A DNA stretch of 15,744 nucleotides from positions 1 through 15,744 of the forward strand of contig JAAAJB010000720.1 of the NCBI GenBank assembly GCA_016098155.1, given 5' to 3'. Origin of the DNA: Actinomortierella ambigua. Taxonomy: Eukaryota > Mortierellomycota > Mortierellomycetes > Mortierellales > Mortierellaceae. This document shows, one piece after another, positions 1 to 8,020 of this stretch (positions within the stretch are counted from its first letter, which is position 1; the number at the start of each line of letters is the position of its first letter). Under the pieces are notes generated by a model that saw nothing but the letters and a program-made list of their open reading frames with translations, did no database searches and had not been told where the DNA came from. Made by a program: the position numbers and the translations under genes.

Positions 1-830
1 CAAGGTTGCCCTGTGCATCCGCATTCCCTTGCTCGGCCGACTTGCGGAACCACGATAAAGCCTCGGCATAGTCCTGCTTGACTCCCTGGCCCTGTAAATA
101 CATCAAGCCAAGGTTGCCCTGTGCACCCGCATTCCCTTGCTCGGCCGACTTGCGGAACCACGATAAAGCCTCGGCATAGTCCTGCTTGACTCCCAGGCCT
201 TGCATATGCATCCAGCCAAGGTTGAACTGTGCACCCGCATCCCCTTGCTCGGCCGACTTGCGGAGCCACGACAAAGCCTCGGCATAGTCCTGATCCTCCA
301 AGTACATCCAGCCAATGCTACCCTGTGCACTCGTATCCCCTTGCTCGGCCGACTTGCGGAGCCACGACAAAGCCTCGGCATAGTCCTGCTCGACCCCATT
401 GCCCTCCAAGTACATCCAGCCAAGGTTGCCCTGTGCATCCACATTCTCTTGCTCGGCTGACTTACGGAACCACGACAAAGCCTCGGCATAGTCCTGCTCG
501 ACCCCCTTGCCCTGCAAGTACATTTCGCCAAGGCTGTTCTGCGCATCTGAATGCCCTTGATTCGCTGACTTCCGGAGCCACGACAAAGCCTTGGCATAGT
601 TCTGATCGACCCCCTGGCCCTGCCAGCACATCCAGCCAATGCTATTCTGTGCACTCGCATTCCCTTGCTCGGCCGACTTGCGGAGCCACGACAAAGCCTC
701 GGCATAGTCCTGCTCGACTCCCTGGCCCAGCATATACATCGAGCCAAGGCTGTTCTGTGCATCCGCATTCCCTTGCTCGGCTGACTTGCGGTACAGCGAC
801 AGGGCCTCCTGTTCGATCCCTTGACCGTTC
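1..830 (-). repeat. Tandem 108-bp coding repeats (Sel1 units)
   Basis: Eight units, the leftmost one partial, follow each other at a 108-bp (36-residue) period. The DNA core encoding DYAEALSW and the core encoding RKSAEQG are almost unchanged between units. One unit (about 260-360) is 12 bp short and reads LEDQDYAEAL instead of LEGNGVEQDYAEAL. More diverged Sel1 units continue to about 1075. High DNA identity between units suggests recent expansion or homogenisation. Because the period is a multiple of three and stop-poor, other frames on both strands stay open here as well. Confidence 0.9.
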
Positions 831-2234
831 AGGTACATCCAACCAAGTTTGTTCTGCGCTTCGGCATGATTTTTCTCGGCGGCTCGTCGATACCAAACGA
901 CTGCGGCCGTTCTGCTCACGGGCGTGCCACGACCGCTCATGAACAGTTCTCCGACTATGAATTGTGCAGCGACGTGACCTTGCTCGGCGGCTCGCATGTA
1001 CCAACGGAACGACTCGTCCTCGTCCTTGACCACCCAGTTGCCCTTGGCGTACAGCCCCGCCAACTCTACCTGGGCCGCGACATTGTTGTTCTCGGCATCC
1101 TCAATCAAGATAATGAGGGCCCTGGCTCGTTCGGAGGGCGTTTGGCTGGCGGATGGCCATGACGTCGATATCGAAGAACGTGCCTCGTTGCTATCGCTGG
1201 ATCTGGTTCCAGACTCAAGAGTGACGGCGCCTGGGACCGATTGGGCGGTGCTGGATGGCGAGGAAATGGTCAGCTTGCCCATCATTGACTCCGAAAAGCT
1301 GATTGAAAGACTTGGATTATTCATCATGCTAGCCATTCCTGGGGCCTCGTCGTCTGCAGTCATATCGTCTGCGTCTGGTCGCTTGGTGGGGTCGTGTTCC
1401 CAGCACCGCTCGACCCAGTAGCGGTAGACGGCCGGGGTGTTCTCTGGCAGCTCCTCGCGCTCGCCTCCTTTGACAAGCTCCCTGACTTCAGAATTGTCTG
1501 ATTGATCGCTGAAGGGCATGGTGCTGTTAGCAGCCATCTCCCACATGACCATCCCGAGCGCATACATGTCCGACTTGGCCGAGTACTGTGGCTTGCGGCC
1601 AAAGACCTCGGGTGCCATCCATCGGAGCGTTCCTGCAAAGGATGTCGATGACTTGGAGGAGGACTTGGTCTTGGTCATGGCGAGCCCAAAGTCGCATAGC
1701 TTGACCTCCATGTACTTTGTCAGTAGTACATTGGCGCTCTTGAGGTCGCGGTGCACAATATTGTTTTGGTGGATGTAGTAGAGACCGCGCGCCATCTCCT
1801 GTGCGAGGCGCGTCTTGGTGGGCCAGTCGTCGTGGCCCAGTCGGCTGCGGTCGATGGCCTTGGCTAGGCTGCCGCCCTCGGCATAGTCCATGATGAGCAC
1901 AAGCATGCCTTTGTGGTAGCGTGTGCCGTAAAACTGGATGATGTGCCTGTCACGGAGGGTATCGAGCATCTGGATCTCCTGCTGGATCGCAGCCGTGTGT
2001 TGCGCCTCGTCCTTCGATATGTGGAACTGTTTGACCGCCACTGGGCGCTTTCCCCAGCGCGCGTGGAAGACCGAGCCATAGCCACCGGCACCAATGACTT
2101 TGCCAATGTCGAGAGTGAGCGAAGACTAGATTGCATGATGACCGTTGGGGAGCATGAACAAAAGTCATCGTTGTCAGCATTGCTGGTTACTGTCCATTAA
2201 TTTCGAACAATCAGCTGGACAGCTGCCTTACCAT
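1..2234 (-). CDS. Tyrosine-kinase-like (TKL-type) protein kinase with C-terminal Sel1 repeats, partial at window edge
   Basis: Proposed structure: ATG at 2234-2232, intron 2231-2126, then an open frame from 2125 to the left edge (at least 709 residues, C-terminus outside the window). The kinase domain spans about residues 9-255. It has the glycine loop GAGGYGSV (13-20), VAVK lysine K33, alpha-C glutamate E51, HRDLKSAN with catalytic D128, DFG at 146-148 and APE at 172-174, so it should be active. HRDLKSAN and the 'IIQFYG' segment are typical of TKL/RIPK-like kinases. A Ser/Thr-rich linker (about 255-350) follows, then Sel1 repeats from about residue 352, each of the type AQ-LG-MY-G-GV-QDYAEAL-W-RKSAEQGNA. 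Sel1 repeats are helical hairpins that scaffold protein complexes, so a cytosolic signalling kinase is inferred; the substrate is unknown. The N-terminus is the least certain part: the frame is closed by a TAG at 2128-2126, read here as a splice acceptor. Confidence 0.88.
2126..2231 (-). other. Probable intron directly after the start codon of the kinase-Sel1 gene
   Basis: On the minus strand the sequence reads ATG followed by GTAAGG (donor, 2231-2226) and ends in ...CTAG (2126), after which the kinase frame starts with SSLTLDIGKVIG. A CTGAC branch-like motif lies near 2172-2176. The kinase frame has an in-frame TAG exactly at the acceptor, so either splicing or a different upstream exon is needed. 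The length (106 nt) suits fungal introns. Another upstream exon using the same donor cannot be excluded, because the frame above the ATG stays open for some distance. Confidence 0.5.
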
Positions 2235-3524
2235 TGTTGAAATGGTTCGTGATGCAATAGTGAGAGATGAAAGTGTGTGTGAAAGGGCACCTCTAAGGAC
2301 ACACGACATGCAGCCACGCCCAGTTGCTTGTGTTCACACAGCCTCATGTCCGCGATAACTCTTTTTGAGCTAGTTCCTCGATCGATTGTTCACCTTTGAC
2401 AGCACCAAAAGAGAAAATTAATTGGGCATGAATGCAACTCAAATAGAGAGTTCAATGGTGAGTACCTTGGGGTTTTTCATATGAACATGACCGATGTGGG
2501 CTATAGTTAGTACAGATGTATAGATGGATCTTCGCATACATGGCTGCACTATCGTGTCTGCTGTGCGAAGAGCACGTTCATAATGAAGGACAAGGGTTAA
2601 CAGAACACTATTCGTAGCATGGCCTTGATCATTAAAGTCAGAGCCGTCAGCTGCTGGTTTTCCCACATTCTTGAGCCTTCGACGACTTGTGGCAACTTGA
2701 GAGAGCACGTCCTAGGGTAGGCGACGACCATGCTGATGTAAATGTCTTTGTCGGAGCAGAAGTTGCGGAGATCCTTACAGGCAATTGAATTTCATAGAGC
2801 AATAGTCGTAGCGGTGCTTTCCTGAACCATTGCTACGAACTATACGGTGATCTCTACGCGTTATCTCCCCTCCCCCCGCCAGATGGACCCGCGCTCGCCA
2901 GTAGTCGAAGATAAAAGAAGTAGAAGTGAAAGACGGATTTTCTTGATGCATCGAATGGCCGGGTACCGATGACGCCAGGTGACAGTATCTCATCTCAACA
3001 TGATCCGCGCCAGAACATGGCGAACCCCTCCACCACCATAACTGTTTCTGACAATAATAACACCAACTCCATCTCCACCCCTTTCAAAGCGACACAACTC
3101 GGCATTACAAGACAAGACGGGCTCACGCAGCGACTAGCCCCTGGGTGGTTAAGCTTAACGAGACCGCTAGTTCTTCCCCATGTGTCGCGAGTCTTTTAAA
3201 AAAATGTCATCGAGGACACACCTTATAGGAGTAAGCATTGGTACAGTAGCATTCTTTTTTGCTCTTTCTGCGTTCCTTTGATCCTTTGGGCATCCCTCTT
3301 CCTGCCTCCTTTCACCCCTTCTCTCATTTTTGGCGCCCCTCTTGGTCGTCCTGCATCTTGATCTTTAAGCGCTCCACTTGTTCCTCTGTTACGTCTTTCC
3401 ATACCCCATTCCTCTTTTCTGGAATCCCTCCTGATGTCCTTGGTGTTTGGCTTCTTCCTCTCCGCGATGCCATTGGTCTCTCTCCGGAAGACAGCAGTGT
3501 CTCCGTGATTTGACCATCTTGACG
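2235..3524. other. Intergenic spacer without a supported gene
   Basis: The part next to 2234 should hold the promoter of the kinase-Sel1 gene; I see no clear TATA box at a useful distance. Several short open frames occur on both strands (for example near 2439-2708 and 2969-3199), but their compositions do not look coding and none shows a recognisable domain or a convincing splice structure. From about 3240 to 3480 the plus strand becomes pyrimidine-rich, as often seen upstream of genes in this window. Confidence 0.6.
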
Positions 3525-3533
3525 TATAAAAAG
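3525..3533 (+). promoter_or_regulatory. TATA box (TATAAAAAG) of the secreted-protein gene
   Basis: TATAAAAAG lies about 30 nt before a CA-rich segment (about 3550-3590) that resembles a transcription start and leader. It sits at the end of a pyrimidine-rich block. With the two leader introns proposed below, it gives a consistent transcription unit for the 3930 gene. Confidence 0.55.
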
Positions 3534-3597
3534 AGGTTGCTCGCACACTCACGACATTGCCAACAACTGCAACCTTCCCTTCTTCCTTCTGCTCTAG

Positions 3598-3691
3598 GTA
3601 AGGCCTTAAGACGGTATCATTGGATCCGAATCAAAGAGCTCTGACATGAGCTACCACTAAACTGATCATCTCCACTGGTGGTACTTAATAG
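3598..3691 (+). other. Probable first 5'-UTR intron of the secreted-protein gene
   Basis: Donor GTAAGG at 3598, a CTAAAC-like branch motif near 3657-3662, and acceptor TAATAG ending at 3691 (94 nt). It removes an ATG located inside it, so the spliced leader has no upstream start codon. Other acceptors are possible. Confidence 0.4.
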
Positions 3692-3824
3692 GACACACTG
3701 CTCCAACCACCCCAAAGATCGTCGCAATATCCAATACAGAACACGTTCACAGACCTATTCAAGACGTTCACGCGAGCGTTAGCAAGACCCGAATCTTTAT
3801 TCGCTCATCTCTGACCAGATCCTC

Positions 3825-3916
3825 GTAAGTATACAGCAGTGCTGTCATTTTTGTTCTTCATCGAAGAGTAGCTGCATTTGTACCTGACCAGCGTTTTGTT
3901 CATCCCTTCAAGTCAG
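3825..3916 (+). other. Probable second 5'-UTR intron of the secreted-protein gene
   Basis: Perfect fungal donor GTAAGT at 3825, branch-site CTGAC at 3884-3888 and acceptor TCAG ending at 3916 (92 nt), 13 nt before the ATG. All three signals are near consensus and correctly spaced. Confidence 0.6.
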
Positions 3917-3929
3917 GTTCATCCTAACG

Positions 3930-4307
3930 ATGCATCCCAAAGTCGGTGTTCTTGGCTTAATCGCTATCTTGGCTGCATCCGCCCTATCCGTGCAGGCGCA
4001 AATATCAAAGTGCGAGAGTTCTGACATCCAAAACAAATGCGTCAGCTTCTGCAATCACCTTAACGATAACCTTAACGACCAGCAAGAGCAGGTCCTGCTT
4101 ATATGCACACACGACTCTACTGCAAACACTTCAAGCTGCCTTGCTGATTTCGTCAAATGTCCATCGGATACTAATCTGAAGAAGGATTGTAATGCGTTTC
4201 AAAGTTCCGGATCGTGCGTTAGTTGCATCTGTACAAAAATCGAAAAAACAGTGATAAAGGTTGCATGTGAAGATGACAAGACCAAATGCATTAAAAAGGA
4301 TGCCTAG
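3930..4307 (+). CDS. Small secreted cysteine-rich protein, unknown function
   Basis: This 125-residue protein starts at an ATG with A at -3. Residues 1-23 form a classical signal peptide: positive start (MHPK), hydrophobic core VGVLGLIAILAASAL, and an SVQA|Q cleavage site. The mature part of about 102 residues has 12 cysteines, at 28, 37, 41, 59, 70, 77, 87, 96, 99, 101, 113 and 120. That is an even number, fitting six disulphides, with a CxxCxC cluster at 96-101. One N-glycosylation sequon occurs (NTS, residue 66), and the C-terminus is Lys/Asp-rich. I recognise no known domain. The family type (small, secreted, Cys-rich) is common among fungal effectors and surface or antimicrobial proteins, but the sequence itself does not decide which. 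The TATA box, leader introns and an AAATAAA downstream make a complete gene. Confidence 0.82.
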   Translation: MHPKVGVLGLIAILAASALSVQAQISKCESSDIQNKCVSFCNHLNDNLNDQQEQVLLICTHDSTANTSSCLADFVKCPSDTNLKKDCNAFQSSGSCVSCICTKIEKTVIKVACEDDKTKCIKKDA

Positions 4308-4352
4308 TTGTATAAGGTGCCAACCAGGTCACCCTGCGACACAAGCAATAAG

Positions 4353-4359
4353 AAATAAA
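4353..4359 (+). terminator. Polyadenylation signal candidate (AAATAAA)
   Basis: AAATAAA lies about 46 nt after the stop codon of the secreted-protein gene, just behind a related AATAAG. The position is right for 3'-end formation. Confidence 0.5.
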
Positions 4360-4745
4360 CATGTCCCATGAGACGGCTGCAGATGTTGAGACCGCAGTCG
4401 GGCTCAGTGTTTGTCCAAAGAAATTGGAATGTGTTCATAGTGGAGACTCTTCACTCAGTTCAAATCAGACGTCATGAAGTTCCCTAATTTCGCGAGATGT
4501 TTAGGACAACATGAGGAGGGTTCGAACGAAATACGGGATCATAGGGTTTTCTGCCGGTAACTCCACTTCAATTGTCGGTTGCATTGGTTCGTGGGTCGTA
4601 TCGTACCCGTCATTCCATGAGCGTCGCTAAGCACAATGGTTTCCCTGGATGCACTGTGACTAAAGATACCTCGGTTGATGCTCAAAAGCTTGCTTGGCTG
4701 ATGGCACAAGACTGTCAGACTAGCATGCATGGGCTTGTGATGGTT
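4360..4745. other. Intergenic spacer, nothing recognised
   Basis: This lies between two convergent genes. A few short open frames exist, but none has a domain, a plausible start context or splice signals. Confidence 0.5.
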
Positions 4746-5949
4746 TTAAGTACACTCAAGCATCCTATTGCCCACTTGTCGCACCCTCGCTAAAGTGTCT
4801 GTCTCCCTGCCACCGGCTTGCGACAACGAGCCAAATAGAACCTCGATCGCTTGCGCATCGGCCTTGGTGGCGGTGGATACCAACCAGCCTATGTCGAAGA
4901 CGATGTCGAAGACGATGTCGGTGCCACCCAATCGTGACCCATACGTGCTATCAAAACGAAACACTTGAAAACCCACGGCTGTTGCCTTCTCTCCATCTGA
5001 TTGATAAGCAATCATCATAAAATGTCTTGAGCCTGGTTGAAGATGCCATGCTATCAGGAGGAGGAGAAAGAGAGCGAGAGAGGGGTACCAAGAAGGAGGA
5101 TAGCGGGATAGGCATAGAGAGAACGGTGCAGAGAGGGTCATGGGGCAGAGAAAAAAATGATGAGTGTGGTAGGTGGTGAAAGGGGGTGGGGGTTGCAAAT
5201 GAATTGATGGCGATGAGGATGAAGTTCTGTAACATGGATTTGATGAGAAAGTGGCGGCTCACCGAAAATGACTCACCTGTGAATATGCTTACGAGCTTGG
5301 TATAACAGTGTTTGAATAGCCCTCTGCCACTGTGGATTCGGGTTTAGTGGGAAGCTCTGAATGGCCCCAGTGTCATTTAGGCCAGTGGGAGAGTGGCCTG
5401 TCGATTTGACTCGCGGTGGCGACGGTGGGGAGCTTCTCCTCGGACCGCTGGCCATCGATGTAGAGCACTAACTGCGATATGTGATCAACCTGACTTGTCT
5501 TCTTTTCGAGGGCCGCGTTGGCCTTGTCGAGACTGTCAAGCGGGCCATAGGTCCATCGGACTGTGTGTAGAATACTGCAGGGACGTCGATATGAGCTTTG
5601 CTCTTGGGATCTTCCACTCAGCCACACACTCGCTGTTGAGTTTGGTTTGAATCAACAACGAGTGTACGGTTGAGTGACATACCTTACTTTGTGTGATGGG
5701 GATGCGCATGAGGGTGTAGAGATGATGCCTGGTGGTCTTTGTCGTGCTACAGCTGCCATAGATCGGGGATGCCCATGGTGGGTATCGCAAGGTGGGAGTT
5801 AGGAATGAAGTATTAAAAATACGTTGGGCTGAAATGGCCACATCCACCGTCCCCCCATGCTGAGCCATAAGCGGGTAGCATTGTATTGAATCAATTAAGA
5901 AAAAGGCATTGGAGGAAGAGCGAACCATTGACTCTATCCTTGACGCCAT
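4746..5949 (-). CDS. Uncharacterised three-exon gene with one apparent single-base frameshift
   Basis: Exon 1 runs 5949-5688, exon 2 runs 5632-5293 and exon 3 runs 5050-4746. The donor at 5687 (GTAAGG) and acceptor at 5633 (CAG) join exon 1 in frame to exon 2. The donor at 5292 (GTAAGC) and acceptor at 5051 (ATAG) join exon 2 to exon 3. Exon 2 changes frame at the AAA run at 5376-5378: the reading ...IDRPLSHW, which otherwise stops at TAA, continues as NDTGAIQSFPLN only if one base is ignored. With that allowance the exons total 906 nt, about 301 residues. The C-terminal part has a tandem TDIVFDIVFDI from a 12-bp duplication. No domain, signal peptide or membrane segment is recognised. The frameshift may be a real lesion or a sequencing error. 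The start could also be the internal ATG at 5868. Confidence 0.42.
4891..4920. repeat. 12-bp tandem repeat inside exon 3
   Basis: ATGTCGAAGACG is present twice in tandem, followed by a third half unit. On the coding (minus) strand this duplicates four residues (DIVF). The phase is kept, so the duplication does not break the reading frame. Confidence 0.8.
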
Positions 5950-6569
5950 TTATTATAGAGGCATTAGCCTCAATGCTGTAAGCGAGTTCCCGAAGTAAAG
6001 CAGCGACCTATTGTCGATTTCATCCTCGAAGTTGTTATTCCGGGATTAGTTTTTGCCTATTAGGGCTAGATCATATGGGAAGCACCCCTAATAGGAGCCC
6101 AAAGCGCGATTTACTTGCTCCAAATAAGATAAAAATGCGTGAAAAGGACAACACATAAAGCTTTAAACATGGGTGCCAAATACAGTTGCCAATAATAAGT
6201 ACGGTGAGGAAATATTAGCGGTGTCATTTTAGCGTTTCAGGCTTTTCCACAATATGCGTTGTGGCCCTGAGGAACCACAAATGGAAGTGCTCTGTTGTTC
6301 CATACACTTGATAAATGGTTCCTGAATGTTTACGCTCTTTGTTCAGACTTGAATGCTTGGCAAAAAAAATCAGCAAGCTCGTATTCGGTGAAGGTCACGA
6401 TCGTAATCCTTACTCTTTTCTCGCTTTTCGAACCTCACAGCCTGTTTTTTTGTGAAGCATGCTGCTTTGAAAGTTCATCCAGTTTATTCTGAAGAGAGGC
6501 GCAGGGTGCGGGGCCGACTGGGGAGGGTTGAGTGATGTTGATAAGGGTTTGCATGAATGTAGAGAAAAC
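5950..6569. other. AT-rich spacer between the unknown gene and the kinase pseudogene
   Basis: No supported gene. It contains a 10-bp inverted repeat (6056-6065 and 6086-6095) and a short A run near 6362. The first 100 bases should hold the promoter of the minus-strand gene ending at 5949. Homology to the kinase gene starts only near 6570-6580. Confidence 0.5.
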
Positions 6570-7914
6570 TTTGATGGACCTCATAGACATCCCTTGCAGA
6601 CACGTTGCGATGGATGGCACCCGAGGTCTTTGGTCGCAAGCCACAGTACTCGGCCAAGTCGGACATGTACGCGCTCGGGATGGTCATGTGGGAGATGGCT
6701 GCCAACAGCACCATGCCCTTCAGCGATCAATCAGACAATTCTGAAGCCAGGGAGCTTGTCAAGAGGGGCGAGCGCGAGGAGCTGCCAGAGAACACCCCAG
6801 CCGTCTACCGCCACTGGGTCGAGCGGTGCTGGGAACACCATCCCGCCAAGCGATTAGATGCGGGTGAGATGACTGTGGATGATGAGACACGCGCTATCCA
6901 GGCCCTTCGGTCAGCATTTCGGATTCGATGATGAATAAGCTGATCATTTCCTCACCGTCCAGCACCGCCCCGTCAGTATCGGGCACCGTCACTCTTGAGT
7001 CTGAAACAAGATCCAGCGATAGCAACGAGGCACACTCTTCGATCTCGACGTCGTGGTCATCCGCCAGCCAAACGCCCTCCGAGCGAGCCAGGGCTCTCGC
7101 TGTCTTGATTGAGGGGTCCGAAGACAACAATGTCACGCCCAGGTGAAGCTAGCGGGGCTGTACGCCAAGGGCAACTGGGTGGCCAAGGACGAAAGCGAGT
7201 CGTTCCGTTGGTATATGCAAGCCGCGAGCCAGGGACACGTCGATGCACAATTCACAGTCGGAGAACTGTTCATGAGCGGTTGTGGCACGCCCGTGAGCAG
7301 ATCGGCCGCAGCCGTTTGGTATCGATGAGCCGCCGAGCAAAATCATGCCGATGCGCAGAACAAACTTGGTTGGATGTACCTGCACGGTCAAGGGGTTGAG
7401 CAGGACTTTACCGAGGCCCTGTCACTGTACCGCAAGTCAGCGGAGCAAGGGAACTCAGAAGCGCAGAACATCCTTGGTGAAATATACCATTAAGGTCAGG
7501 AGGTTATTCAGAACAATGTCGACGCTGCGTCGTGGTTCCGCAAGTCAATCAAACAAGGAGATACGTGCAGGGCCCAAGAGTCAAACTAACTATGCGGAAG
7601 CCCTGTTGTGGTTCCGCAAGTCAGCAGACCAAAGGAATGCGGACGCACAGTGCGGTCTTGGTACGATGAACGCCCAGGGCCTGGGGTTGAAACAGGACTA
7701 CGCCGAGGCTATAGTGTTGCTCCGCAAGTCAGCGAACAAGGGAGTGCAGATGACATAACCTTGGCGAGATGTATGAACGCGGATATAACTTTCCTAGAGA
7801 GACATTCCACAAGCTATTGGGTGGTACAGCAAAGCTGCAGAAAAGCGTGACGAGGATGCTCGAAAACGAACGAAGAAGCTTGGAAGTCAAAGAAAGGGTG
7901 TCTTTCAGTTTTAA
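6570..7914 (+). pseudogene. 5'-truncated, multiply disrupted kinase-Sel1 pseudogene (inverted paralogue of the gene at 1-2234)
   Basis: Similarity begins just before RWMAPEVFGRK (6605), the activation-segment end. The glycine loop, VAVK lysine, HRD and DFG are all absent, so no kinase activity is possible. The kinase C-lobe at 6605-6870 is visibly near-identical in DNA to the left gene. It is followed by the same Ser-rich linker and Sel1 repeats, ending GWYSKAAEKRDEDARK and a stop at 7912-7914. Lesions by comparison: a frame-changing deletion at about 6880-6905; a 1-nt loss near 7137-7140; nonsense TGA at 7326-7328 (CGA in the intact copy); nonsense TAA at 7491-7493 (probably from CAA); a deletion with frame change at about 7560-7590; a 1-nt loss near 7750; and an extra GA at about 7796-7801. 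It supplies a C-terminal end for this family, which the left copy lacks in this window. Confidence 0.9.
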
Positions 7915-7969
7915 GAGTTTGAGAAGCTCGCTGCGAAAGGCCAGCTTGTACATCACCCTCACGCGGCAG

Positions 7970-8020
7970 GTATGCTCTTCTTCGGGAGAGATAGGTTAAT
8001 ATTGGCTTCCTTTCATAGAG
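7970..8020 (+). other. Possible intron at the boundary between Sel1 pseudogene and nuclease fragment
   Basis: Donor GTATGC at 7970, TTAAT-like branch motif near 7995-7999 and acceptor ...CATAGAG ending at 8020 (51 nt). Splicing would join an upstream frame ending ...SLYITLTRQ to PGPITGRFIADLAVEG of the nuclease fragment in the same phase. The upstream frame overlaps the Sel1 end in another frame, so this could be chance. Confidence 0.3.

Noticed and set aside
103..942. Long open frames on both strands (221 and 237 codons) within the repeats at the left edge
   Set aside because: They are shadow frames of the 108-bp Sel1 repeat: the period is a multiple of three and stop-poor, so off-frames also stay open. 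Only the frame encoding DYAEALSWLRKSAEQG is Sel1.
2969..3199. 76-codon plus-strand frame with an Asn/Thr-rich start
   Set aside because: No domain, no splice signals and no downstream continuation; too short to support.
4500..4540. GGTTCGAAC, resembling a tRNA T-loop
   Set aside because: The flanking bases do not pair as a T-stem and no acceptor or anticodon arms can be drawn.
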